A stretch of 64,000 nt of DNA, taken from the NCBI GenBank assembly GCA_902495355.1, contig CABUWV010000006.1, positions 75,745 through 139,744 on the forward strand. Direction: 5' to 3'. The stretch is from an uncultured Collinsella sp. (GTDB taxonomy: Bacteria; Actinomycetota; Coriobacteriia; Coriobacteriales; Coriobacteriaceae). The translations under genes and the position numbers were made by a program. Under the pieces are notes generated by a model that was not told where the DNA came from, searched no databases, and was given only the letters and a program-made list of their open reading frames with translations. This document shows positions 50,403 to 58,310 of this stretch, piece by piece (position 1 is the stretch's first letter; every line of letters starts with the position of its first letter).

Positions 50403-50630
50403 TGGGCAGAAAATGCCAAATATGAGTACTGTTGCTAAGTGAATAGCATTTACATTCAAGAAGATAATAAACATAACCTATAGTATGTTCATTAAAATTG
50501 GCTCCAATACGCCTTAAACCAGTCAGGTTGGCTGCTTTAGGGGGTTGTAGGGTTCGCTCGGACGTCATTTTGGGTGGTTTTGCCTGCTACTAAAATGGTA
50601 ACAGTACTCATATTTGCCCTTTTTTGCCCA
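50403..50630. mobile_element. MITE-like A+T-rich inverted-repeat element G (228 bp)
   Basis: Terminal inverted repeats of 34 bp with six mismatches: left TGGGCAGAAAATGCC then AAATATGAGTACTGTTGCT, right the reverse complement ending TTTTTTGCCCA. The interior is A+T-rich with no credible ORF. The composition contrasts sharply with both sides. Only one copy is in this window. Confidence 0.65.
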
Positions 50631-50802
50631 CAGACCTTTGAGGGTGCGGCGAAAAGGGCTTGTTTTGATTGTTTGGGGCAGGCGCGAGGCGCGGAAACGA
50701 TGTCTGGAGCGACGGAGCGGCCTGGAATTCATCCGTAGAGGTCTTCATTGGCTGCGCCAGGAGTGTCCCTAGGTACCGGTACATAAGGAACGTCCCTAAC
50801 TG

Positions 50803-50840
50803 CCGGAGGGGGCGTCTGCCGTGGCAGACGCCCCCTCCGG
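50803..50840 (-). terminator. Very strong hairpin after the acyltransferase gene
   Basis: An 18-bp perfect stem CCGGAGGGGGCGTCTGCC / GGCAGACGCCCCCTCCGG with a 2-nt loop. On the minus strand it follows the acyltransferase stop. A GGAACGTCCCTAACTG (family F variant) adjoins it. The rest of 50631-50802 shows no gene. Confidence 0.75.
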
Positions 50841-50863
50841 ATGTGGGAAGTTTGCGCTGCAGG

Positions 50864-53080
50864 TTACTTGTCGGTGCCCAACTTGTGCGGCTTGAAGGCA
50901 AGCGCATTGATGAGTGCGTCGGTGGCAGACTTGACGGCTGCCGGCTGCGGATCGTTGACGTGATCCTCGGGATGCACGGGCAGGTCCTTCTTGACTGCGT
51001 CGTGGATCAAGTTGAGGTACTCAGTCACGCCAGTGGTCGATAGGTGCGTGCCATCGCCATCGAACAGGTCGTTGCGGTTGGCGCTGTATCCGTACCAGTC
51101 GATAACGCGCACGTTCTTGTAGCGCGTGGCGGCGTTGGCGATGGCCTGGTTGGTAGAGCCAACCCACGGCTGCGGGCTGCGCGTGTTCACAAACACCACA
51201 ATACGCTTATCTCCCGCATCGGCCATGATGGCGTCGATCTGGTCGTCGGTTACCAAGCCGTTGGTGCCCAGGGCAAAGACCACGATCTTGCCGGCAAGGT
51301 TCTGCTGGATATAGCCCTCAAATGTCGCGCGCCCCGCATCAAACTGGCGGCCCTTTTCGGCATCGATATGGCTGTGCGGGAACACGCCGTCAAAGGTGTC
51401 TACGGCACGCAGCGACACGGAGTCGCCGATCATAAGCAGATCGTAGGAGCCATCGGGGAAGCCGTCGTTGTCCTTGTCGGTGTCGTCGGCCGCCTGCTGG
51501 TCGGTGGGCGCGGTGTTCTTGGCTTCCTTGTTCAGAACTTCGGCGCCCTCGCCGCTCAGCGCAGACGTCTCGGGCACAAAGATCAGGCCGCCCAGTGCAA
51601 CGACCAACACGACAGCGCAGGCTGCGCAGGCAGGGACGTGCGCGCGCACCCAGTTGGCGGGCGTGGTGGTGCCATCGCGGAATTCGGCGACGGTGCGCCC
51701 AAAGGCGCCCTTCCTAAACGGAGTCTCGATAAAGCGATAGCAGCACTCTGCCACGGCGACCACCACAAGTACCTGCAAGATATACTGCCACCAGGGCGTG
51801 TCGTTGATGTTGGCGACCGGGTTCATGAGGAGCAGCAGCGGATAGTGCCACAGGTAGATGCTGTACGAGCGCTTGCCAACCCACACGAGCGGTTCGGCGG
51901 CAAGGGCGCGCGCGACCATGCCCTGGGGCTGCACGCAGGCCGCAATGACCATGAGCGTGAGGATCGAGCACAGCAGCGTGCCGCCGCGATACTGGAACGC
52001 GGTGTAGCCGTTGGTGAGCGCGACCATGGCAGCAAGACCAACCAGACCCACGACGCCCAGCACATCGATGGATGCGGGCGAGGACCAAAAGCGCACGAGG
52101 GCGCTCGGCTGTGCCGGGGCGGTCTCGGCTGATTCGTCGGCCTTCTCGCTAGGCTTGCCCTCGGCGTTCTTGTCGTGCTTGGCGGCGCCAGCCAGGCGAT
52201 TGAGCCCCAAACGATGAGCGAGGCGCACCGGAGCTAGGTCGCGATCGGGGATAAAGGCCATCCAAGCGCCCAGCAGCAGCGAGAACACGCGGGTGTCGGT
52301 GCCGTAGTACACGCGGCTGGGGTCGGCGGCAGGGTTATAGAGCACCATCATGGCGATGGCGGAGACGGCAGCCAGGCCCAGAACCACGCGGCGCGTGTTG
52401 GGCTTGCTCACATGCATGGATACCATGGCAAACAGCAGTGGCGGCCAAATCAGGTAGAACTGTTCCTCGATGGCAAGCGACCAAAAGTGCGTGAGCGGCG
52501 AGGGGTCGCCCAGAGCATTGAAGTACGAGACGTTTTGGGCAATCTGCCACCAGTTGTTGAAGAACAGCAGCGACGGCAGGATGTCGGGGCGCATCTTGGT
52601 GAGCATCACGTGGTTAAAGATGGTGCACAGCGCGCAGGTCACCACCACGACGGTCACCACGGCGGGGACCAGGCGACGGATGCGGCGAATCCAGAAGCTC
52701 TTGAGGTCGATGCGTCCGGTTTTAGCGACTTCGTTGAGTAGCAGGCGCGTGATCAGATAGCCCGAAAGCACAAAGAAGATCGTGACGCCAAGCAGGCCGC
52801 CCTGAGCCCACGTGAGGTTGAGGTGATAGAGCACCACCGCGACGACGGCGAGCGTACGCAGACCGTCGAGTGCAGGGATGTAGCGGGACTTGGGGCGAGC
52901 AGGCGTCTGCTCCGCGGCGGGAGTGTTGGCGCGACCCGCGTTGTTGGCAGAAGCGCGATGGGGGCTCGCGGTGCGTCGCGGCTCGTTGGCACGGCGTTCG
53001 CTCTTCACGCGTTCGTGCGGCGCCGGCTCGTTGCCTGTGCGGCGTCGACCGCGCGAGCCCGATTGCGAGAGTTGTTCCAT
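50864..53080 (-). CDS. OatA-like membrane acyltransferase with SGNH domain
   Basis: A 738-aa membrane protein. A Arg/Pro-rich cytoplasmic N-terminus (~1-65) is followed by an acyltransferase-3 domain with about ten helices (~68-470), starting YIPALDGLRTLAVVAVVLYH with the catalytic His. After a further helix comes an extracytoplasmic SGNH esterase-fold domain (~560-730) with MIGDSVSLRA (Ser), ALGTNG (Asn) and DGDGTHLS (Asp-His). This is the OatA/YrhL plan. It probably O-acetylates peptidoglycan or another envelope glycan. Transcribed alone; the ribosome site is weak. Confidence 0.93.
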   Translation of the reverse strand: MEQLSQSGSRGRRRTGNEPAPHERVKSERRANEPRRTASPHRASANNAGRANTPAAEQTPARPKSRYIPALDGLRTLAVVAVVLYHLNLTWAQGGLLGVTIFFVLSGYLITRLLLNEVAKTGRIDLKSFWIRRIRRLVPAVVTVVVVTCALCTIFNHVMLTKMRPDILPSLLFFNNWWQIAQNVSYFNALGDPSPLTHFWSLAIEEQFYLIWPPLLFAMVSMHVSKPNTRRVVLGLAAVSAIAMMVLYNPAADPSRVYYGTDTRVFSLLLGAWMAFIPDRDLAPVRLAHRLGLNRLAGAAKHDKNAEGKPSEKADESAETAPAQPSALVRFWSSPASIDVLGVVGLVGLAAMVALTNGYTAFQYRGGTLLCSILTLMVIAACVQPQGMVARALAAEPLVWVGKRSYSIYLWHYPLLLLMNPVANINDTPWWQYILQVLVVVAVAECCYRFIETPFRKGAFGRTVAEFRDGTTTPANWVRAHVPACAACAVVLVVALGGLIFVPETSALSGEGAEVLNKEAKNTAPTDQQAADDTDKDNDGFPDGSYDLLMIGDSVSLRAVDTFDGVFPHSHIDAEKGRQFDAGRATFEGYIQQNLAGKIVVFALGTNGLVTDDQIDAIMADAGDKRIVVFVNTRSPQPWVGSTNQAIANAATRYKNVRVIDWYGYSANRNDLFDGDGTHLSTTGVTEYLNLIHDAVKKDLPVHPEDHVNDPQPAAVKSATDALINALAFKPHKLGTDK

Positions 53081-53267
53081 AAAACATCATCCAATGACGA
53101 GAATAATCAGCACGCCTTCATTGTAGCTGCCTGCTCCTGTGAATGCTTGCTGCTGGCGCAAGCTCAAGCGCGCGTCCACATCAAAGTGAACTAAAGTTAT
53201 AGGGGGTGCGAGAGTGCACGATCGACGGCCGGCGGTGGGCATAAGGCCCGCAGATGAGGAGGTTTCC

Positions 53268-54263
53268 ATGGCAGATCGCGGCATCGTTGCGGTGTTCGGC
53301 AGCATGAACATGGACCTTTCGGTAGCGTGCGAGCGCATACCGCGTGCGGGCGAGACCGTCGGCGGCAGCGGGTTTATCACCAACGCCGGCGGCAAGGGCG
53401 CCAATCAGGCTGTAGCTGCCGCGCGTATGGGCGCGTGCACGCACATGATCGGCGCGGTCGGTCGCGACGCGTTCGGCGCGTCGCTCGTGGTGGGGCTCCA
53501 AGACGCCGGCGTGGACTGTGACTTTGTAGTGCATCGCGATGACGTGGAGACGGGAACGGCGACCATCATTCGCTGCGAGGGCGACAACCGCATCATACTG
53601 TCACCGGGCGCCAACCATGCGCTTGCGGGCGCGGACGTTGCCTGCGCGTTGAGGCGTCTGGTGGCCCATGAGCTCGACGACGACGCCAGCGAGATTGCCC
53701 CGGCTGCCGGAAGCGTCTTTATCGCCCAGGGTGAATGTGACCTTGCGGCGACGGCCGAGGCGCTTGTTTGTGCTCACGAGCTGGGGTTCTATACGGTCTT
53801 TAATCCAGCGCCTGCCTGCGAGCTGCCTGCGGAGGTCTGGCCTGCGGTCGACCTGGTCTGCCCCAACGAGACCGAGTGCCAGGTTCTGACGGGCATTCTG
53901 CCCACGGATGATGCAAGCTGCGTCGCGGCGCTCAATGCGCTGCTCGACAAGGGTGCCGGGGCTGCGGTCATCACGTTGGGCGGTGCCGGCTCGGTTACGC
54001 TCGGCGATGGCGGTGAGCTGCTGCGCATGCCGGCACTTTCGAGTACGGTAGTCGATACCACGGCCGCCGGCGATACGTTTATCGGCGCGTTGGCGGCGGC
54101 TCGCCTAGAGGGCCTGCTGCTCTTTGAGTGCATGGCCGCGGGCGCTCGCGCCTCGGCGGTGACGGTGTCGCGCCTGGGCGCTCAGCAATCGATTCCCACG
54201 CGCGCCGAAGTTGAGCGCGTGTTTGATTTAGACGATTTAGTACAAGACGGAGAAGCGGAGTAG
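53268..54263 (+). CDS. rbsK: Ribokinase-family (PfkB) carbohydrate kinase
   Basis: A 331-aa sugar kinase. Motifs: VFGSMNMDLSVACERIPRAG (N-terminal substrate lid), GGKGANQAVAAARMG (PfkB signature 1), NETECQVLTG and the anion-hole/catalytic DTTAAGDTFIGAL with its Asp. These fit ribokinase best. The ATG at 53268 is supported by GAGGAGG. A nucleoside hydrolase gene starts 4 bp after its stop. Together they would split a nucleoside and phosphorylate the released ribose. No rbs transporter is present here. Confidence 0.88.
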   Translation: MADRGIVAVFGSMNMDLSVACERIPRAGETVGGSGFITNAGGKGANQAVAAARMGACTHMIGAVGRDAFGASLVVGLQDAGVDCDFVVHRDDVETGTATIIRCEGDNRIILSPGANHALAGADVACALRRLVAHELDDDASEIAPAAGSVFIAQGECDLAATAEALVCAHELGFYTVFNPAPACELPAEVWPAVDLVCPNETECQVLTGILPTDDASCVAALNALLDKGAGAAVITLGGAGSVTLGDGGELLRMPALSSTVVDTTAAGDTFIGALAAARLEGLLLFECMAAGARASAVTVSRLGAQQSIPTRAEVERVFDLDDLVQDGEAE

Positions 54264-54267
54264 AACA

Positions 54268-55242
54268 ATGGCAATCAAGAAGCTGATCCTTGATCTGGAT
54301 ATGGGTGTTGACGATGCGATGGCGCTGGCCTATGCCATCGCGAGCCCCGAGGTGGAGCTCGTGGGCATCACCACGTGCTTTGGTAACGTGCGCGTCGAGC
54401 AATCGGCGCACAATTGCCTGGCGGTGCTCGATCTGCTGGGTCGCCCCGAGGTTCCGGTGTACCTGGGTGCCGACCGTCCTCTGCAGGCGACTGAGCCCTA
54501 TACGCCGCCGGCGTCCACCGCGCTCATTCACGGCAAGAACGGCATCGGCGGCGCGAGCGTGCCCGCGTCGCCCTACGAGCCGGTGGGGGCGACCTCGGCC
54601 GACGGTAACGCTGCGGTCGATTATCTGATCGATGCCGCGCGCACCTATGGTCCCGATCTGATTTACGTGGCGACCGGCCCGCTCTCCAACCTGGCGCTCG
54701 CCCTGGAGCGCGATGCGGCGGCAATGATGTCCATCGGCCGCGTGGTCGTGATGGGCGGCGCCCTTACCGTGCCCGGTAACGTGAGCGCGGGCGCCGAGGC
54801 CAACATGGCGAGCGACCCCGAGGCAGCCGACGCGGTGCTGCGCTCGGGCCGTAAGCTCACCATGGTGGGTCTGGACGTGACGCATCGCGTGGTGCTCACA
54901 CGCCGCGACATTGCCGGCTGGACGGGCTCGGGCACCATGGCGGGCTGCGCATTTGCGAGCATGGTCGAGCACTACATTGGCTCGTACGAGATGAACGCAC
55001 CCTACCTGGGTGGTTGTGCGCTGCACGATCCGCTGGCGGTTGCCGTGGCGATCGATCCCACGCTCGTAGGTGCGCTCGGCTGCAACCTGCGTGTTGATCT
55101 GCTGGGCGAGTACCGCGGTCGCACCATCTGCGATGAGCGCCGCCTGTCCGATCCGGACAAGAGCGCGCTTGTGGCACTGACCGTGGATGCTCCGCGCTTC
55201 CTGTCCGAGTTCAAGGCGCGTATGGCCCGTGTCCTTGGCTAA
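54268..55242 (+). CDS. Inosine/uridine-preferring nucleoside hydrolase
   Basis: A 324-aa hydrolase cleaving the N-glycosidic bond of nucleosides. The N-terminal Asp cluster LDLDMGVDDAMAL corresponds to the family DxDxGxDD calcium-binding motif. Further landmarks are GITTCFGNV, the ATGPLSNLALAL segment, VVMGGALTVPGNVS, and ALHDPLAVAVA with the catalytic-region His-Asp. Normal length for the family. It is co-transcribed with the ribokinase-like gene, so purine or pyrimidine nucleoside salvage is likely; base preference cannot be read. Confidence 0.93.
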   Translation: MAIKKLILDLDMGVDDAMALAYAIASPEVELVGITTCFGNVRVEQSAHNCLAVLDLLGRPEVPVYLGADRPLQATEPYTPPASTALIHGKNGIGGASVPASPYEPVGATSADGNAAVDYLIDAARTYGPDLIYVATGPLSNLALALERDAAAMMSIGRVVVMGGALTVPGNVSAGAEANMASDPEAADAVLRSGRKLTMVGLDVTHRVVLTRRDIAGWTGSGTMAGCAFASMVEHYIGSYEMNAPYLGGCALHDPLAVAVAIDPTLVGALGCNLRVDLLGEYRGRTICDERRLSDPDKSALVALTVDAPRFLSEFKARMARVLG

Positions 55243-55345
55243 GTTGTCTTTTTGCGACGGGGCTTTTTTGACTGGTATGATTGGTGCGACCATTCGAACC
55301 AGCTAAAAGAGCCCCGTCCCAATTTGACTATCGAGAGGATCTGCC

Positions 55346-55834
55346 ATGGAGCGCATCGCGAGCTTTTCCGTTGACCATCTGCTGCTTGAGCCCGGCGTGT
55401 ATGTGAGCCGCATCGACCGCGATCCGGCGACCGGCGCCGCCGTCACCACGTTTGACCTGCGCCTGACCACGCCCAACAAGGAGCCGGTCATGAACACGGC
55501 CGAGTGCCACACCATCGAGCACCTGGGCGCGACGTTCCTTCGCAATCATGCCGAGTGGTCGAGCCGCATTGTCTACTTTGGCCCCATGGGCTGCCGCACG
55601 GGCTTTTACCTGGTTGTCTTTGGCGAGCTGACGAGCGAGAAGATCTTGCCGCTCGTCCGCGAGCTGTTTGAGTTTGTCGCCGACTTTGAGGGCGATGTCC
55701 CCGGTGCCGCTCCCGAGGAATGCGGTAACTACCTGGACCAGAACCTCCCCATGGCCAACTGGCTTGCGCGCCGCTACCTCGACCGCGACCTGGCCGATAT
55801 CGACGAGAAGCACCTGCACTATCAGCAGGCGTAA
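55346..55834 (+). CDS. luxS: S-ribosylhomocysteine lyase
   Basis: Cleaves S-ribosylhomocysteine to homocysteine and the AI-2 precursor DPD in the activated methyl cycle. 162 aa, typical for LuxS. The metal-binding HxxEH is in AECHTIEHLGATFLRN, the third ligand Cys in APEECGNYLDQNL, and the GCRTGFYL segment holds the catalytic Cys. The upstream region has an inverted pair GACGGGGCT / AGCCCCGTC (55256-55318) that may terminate the nucleoside-salvage operon. A TATGAT box at about 55276 could be the -10. A separate partner (pfs/mtnN) is not in the window. Confidence 0.97.
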   Translation: MERIASFSVDHLLLEPGVYVSRIDRDPATGAAVTTFDLRLTTPNKEPVMNTAECHTIEHLGATFLRNHAEWSSRIVYFGPMGCRTGFYLVVFGELTSEKILPLVRELFEFVADFEGDVPGAAPEECGNYLDQNLPMANWLARRYLDRDLADIDEKHLHYQQA

Positions 55835-55863
55835 GGGCTTTATCGCCCAAAACGCGCGCATTG

Positions 55864-55894
55864 GGCGCCTTCGCTTATGCGGGGGCGCCTTTTT
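55864..55894 (+). terminator. Probable intrinsic terminator of luxS
   Basis: GGGCGCC ... GGCGCC stem followed by TTTTTG, 30-60 bp after the luxS stop. Confidence 0.65.
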
Positions 55895-55943
55895 GTTGAT
55901 TGGTCGGGACGAGCGTTCAAAATCGCTCATGTTTGTTCTAGAA

Positions 55944-55969
55944 TGTTCGTATAGTCACATTTACGAACA
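55944..55969. promoter_or_regulatory. Candidate operator upstream of the DUF4867 gene
   Basis: Perfect inverted repeat TGTTCGTA-N10-TACGAACA ending 9 bp before the ATG. It overlaps a TATAGT -10-like box at 55950. A dimeric repressor bound here would block both promoter and ribosome site. Confidence 0.55.
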
Positions 55970-55978
55970 GGAGTGAAC

Positions 55979-56623
55979 ATGCATATCTACTCTGTCAACG
56001 ATCCCGAGTTCAAATCCTATGGCAACGTTTGGAATAACGTTCCGTTCGAGCTCACGTCGTCTGTGCTCGAGGCGCTCTCTGCCACGCCCATCCCCGAGGG
56101 CAGCAAGTACGTAGCAAGCGCGCCGGAGCTCGAGGACGTCAAGGATGCCGACAAGCTTGGCTTTCTCATGTTTGGTGGCCGTCCGTTCCAGCTGGGCTGG
56201 TGCAACGGCCACAACACGCGTCTCAACTGCCTGGAGTACCACCGCGCGAGCGAGTTTAACCTAGGCGCGCGCGACTTTATCCTGCTCGTGGCGCATCGCT
56301 GGGAGATCGAGGACGGCAAGCTCGACACCGCGTGCGTCAAGGCGTTCCGCGTGCCGGCGGGCAAGATTGTTGAGGTCTTCAACACCACGCTCCACTATAC
56401 GCCCTGCATGGTCGACGAAGGCGGCTTCCAGGTGATGGTGGCGCTGCCGGCGGGCACCAACGGCCCGCGCCCCGAGGCCGCAGCCGACATGCCTGCCACC
56501 GGTGACAGCTACTGCTACTGGAAGGCCGACAAGTGGGTCCTCTGCCACGCCGACAGCCCCAAGGCTGCCGAGGGCGGCTACGTAGGTCTCATCGGCAAAA
56601 ACCTCGACATCGCCTGCGACTAG
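55979..56623 (+). CDS. DUF4867-family protein
   Basis: A 214-aa cytoplasmic protein of a family without assigned function: MHIYSVNDPEFKSYG at the N-terminus, then SATPIPEGSKYVASAPELED, FLMFGGRPFQLGWCNGHNT and LLVAHRWEIEDG. The cupin-like pattern WCNGHNTRLNCLEYH...E and the C-terminal TLHYTPC suggest a ureidoglycolate-hydrolase or sugar-isomerase type barrel, which is inference. GGAG precedes the ATG. Its last ~18 codons are duplicated downstream of the AAA ATPase gene (57910-57964). Confidence 0.8.
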   Translation: MHIYSVNDPEFKSYGNVWNNVPFELTSSVLEALSATPIPEGSKYVASAPELEDVKDADKLGFLMFGGRPFQLGWCNGHNTRLNCLEYHRASEFNLGARDFILLVAHRWEIEDGKLDTACVKAFRVPAGKIVEVFNTTLHYTPCMVDEGGFQVMVALPAGTNGPRPEAAADMPATGDSYCYWKADKWVLCHADSPKAAEGGYVGLIGKNLDIACD

Positions 56624-56630
56624 AATCTTC

Positions 56631-56689
56631 TGTCTCGATCTGTAACATCTAGCGGGCTAAATCGTCTCTACCTGTTACAGATCGAGACA
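56631..56689. repeat. Palindromic repeat E4
   Basis: Perfect 17-bp arms TGTCTCGATCTGTAACA / TGTTACAGATCGAGACA starting 8 bp after the DUF4867 stop. It is part of the ~123-bp direct duplication. Confidence 0.85.
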
Positions 56690-56700
56690 AACCGGGCCCA

Positions 56701-56737
56701 AGCCGCCACAAAGGTGCCTGTCCCCTTTGTGGTGGCT
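56701..56737. repeat. Palindromic repeat, family H
   Basis: AGCCGCCACAAAGGTGCCTG TCCCCTTTGTGGTGGCT, reaching to 2 bp from the AAA ATPase stop codon. Confidence 0.8.
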
Positions 56738-56739
56738 GC

Positions 56740-57846
56740 CTAGAGTTGGCTGCGCAGATAGTCAGCCATATATGGAACGGCGAAACGCACGTAACCGCGG
56801 CGCGCCTGTTCGATTACGCCGGCGTCGATGAGGCGCCGGCGATACTTTTGCGCATAGTCGGGTGTGACTGACATACGTTTCGCTACATCGGAAATGCGCG
56901 AAACGGCGTCTTCGTCATCAGTCATTGCGTCGAGAAACGCGACGTCTTGGTCCGATAGCGCGGCGAGCGTCGTTTCACAAACATCGTTTTCGAAATCGGC
57001 TTTTGACGCTTCGATAGCTCCGTCGACTTGCTCTGGCGTTACGTGTTCTCCTGTCTTGCAGCGATTGCCGATGTTATAGCCGATGAGCTGCAGCATATAG
57101 GGCGAGCCTTGGGTTGCGCGAGCGGCGCGGAGGCGAAGATCGCCTGGAATATCAAGGTCGAGCTCTTCGAAAGCCCGCTGATAATAGGCATCGACATCTC
57201 CGACTGAAAGCGGTTCGAGCGTGACCTTGCGAGCGCGGTTGAGAAATGTCAGCACGCGGTCATTGAGCGTTGCACAGACGGCTCCCGGGAGACCTGCCAT
57301 AACAAGCGCGACGTTGAGTCCCTCACCGACCAGCTCTTGATAGGCGGTGACGAGCTGTCTAATCTCAGGTGAATTAGCTTGGAGCTCATCGATAAGGATG
57401 AGGATGCCGTGCCCCTGCTCGGTCAGCTTGCGCGCCAGCTGCGTGAGTTTGAACTGGAAACTCTTGGTCTCCTGCACATCGCGTGTGAACTCGAGACCGG
57501 CTGAGAAACCGAAGACGCTCAAGCTACCGCCAGAAAGTTTGGGGAGATGACGCTTGCTGACATAAGGCTCGCCTGCTTCTTGGATTTTTTCAACAATGCG
57601 CTCAAGCATATCTTCGGAGGCTACGGTGGGTGTGGCGACAACAAAACCGAGCTTGCGTGCGCGGTCGGCAAGTTCCCACAGAAGAACCGTCTTGCCGCTG
57701 CCTCGCTGGCCGAGCATGAGCATGGCTCGGTCTCGATTGCCCGGCTCCTGCTCAAGACCGGAGATGAATGTCGAAATCACGTTCCCGCGACCCACCAGAT
57801 AGGACGGGCGATTTCCAAATGAGGGGGAGAAGATGGTTTCAGTCAT
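56740..57846 (-). CDS. AAA/STAND-type ATPase with C-terminal winged helix
   Basis: A 368-aa P-loop ATPase of the archaeal-ATPase-like or Orc/Cdc6-like type. Walker A is LMLGQRGSGKTVLLWEL (~42-58), Walker B GILILIDELQANS (~148-160). A sensor region with TFLNRARKVTLEPLSVGDV follows, then a C-terminal winged-helix (~300-368; ISDVAKRMSVTPDYAQKYRR). Such proteins are often accessory and possibly DNA-binding. AAAGGAGA precedes the ATG within a purine-rich tract. Composition is less G+C-rich than in neighbours. The gene sits between the two copies of a ~123-bp direct repeat, so it looks like a recent insertion. Confidence 0.85.
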   Translation of the reverse strand: MTETIFSPSFGNRPSYLVGRGNVISTFISGLEQEPGNRDRAMLMLGQRGSGKTVLLWELADRARKLGFVVATPTVASEDMLERIVEKIQEAGEPYVSKRHLPKLSGGSLSVFGFSAGLEFTRDVQETKSFQFKLTQLARKLTEQGHGILILIDELQANSPEIRQLVTAYQELVGEGLNVALVMAGLPGAVCATLNDRVLTFLNRARKVTLEPLSVGDVDAYYQRAFEELDLDIPGDLRLRAARATQGSPYMLQLIGYNIGNRCKTGEHVTPEQVDGAIEASKADFENDVCETTLAALSDQDVAFLDAMTDDEDAVSRISDVAKRMSVTPDYAQKYRRRLIDAGVIEQARRGYVRFAVPYMADYLRSQL

Positions 57847-57909
57847 AAGTCTCCTTTCCTTTTTTTCCTATTTTTTCCTTTCTTTCCTATTCAGTCAAAT
57901 GAATTGCTG

Positions 57910-57964
57910 AGCGAAGGCGGTTACGTAGGCCTCGTCGGCAAAACCTCGACATCGCCTGCGACTA
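57910..57964 (+). pseudogene. Duplicated 3' fragment of the DUF4867 gene
   Basis: Matches the last ~18 codons of the DUF4867 gene (GGYVGL ... LDIACD region) with a few substitutions and a one-base loss in the A-run (AAAA for AAAAA). It is therefore frameshifted and without a start. It is followed by the same TAGAATCTTC and repeat E5, so the duplication covers 56568-56690 and 57910-58033. Confidence 0.8.
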
Positions 57965-57972
57965 GAATCTTC

Positions 57973-58031
57973 TGTCTCGATCTGTAACATCTAGCGGGCC
58001 AAATCGTCTCTACCTGTTACAGATTTAGACA
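57973..58031. repeat. Palindromic repeat E5
   Basis: TGTCTCGATCTGTAACA / TGTTACAGATTTAGACA. It carries the same centre as E4 with one change, as expected for a copy made by duplication. Confidence 0.8.
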
Positions 58032-58053
58032 AACTGCAGGGGCTGCCCGAAAG

Positions 58054-58110
58054 ATCTCGATCTGTAACACCAGGCCCGGTTTTGACGGTCTACCTGTTAC
58101 AGATCGAGAC
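58054..58110. repeat. Palindromic repeat E6
   Basis: ATCTCGATCTGTAACA / TGTTACAGATCGAGA with a different centre (CCAGGCCCGGTTTTGACGG). It is followed by AAACCGGGCCCA as after E4. Confidence 0.8.
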
Positions 58111-58123
58111 AAACCGGGCCCAA

Positions 58124-58158
58124 ACCACCACAAAGGTGCCTGTCCCCATTGTGGTGGT
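58124..58158. repeat. Palindromic repeat, family H
   Basis: ACCACCACAAAGGTGCCTGT CCCCATTGTGGTGGT. Same unit as at 56701 and 2066. The rest of 57847-58310 holds only the repeats, the gene fragment and the promoter region of the GH1 gene. Confidence 0.8.
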
Positions 58159-58310
58159 GTAGGGCGGCGGTATCAAAAAGTGTCAGGCGGGGGCGGCTGC
58201 CGGGCCGCCGTGTGCGAAAAGAAGTGTCGGCCTGCGTCGCTGTCGTTGGGCGAGGCCCTATTTGCGGGGATACTGAAACCACGACAAGCAGCGTATGAAA
58301 GGATCGATGC

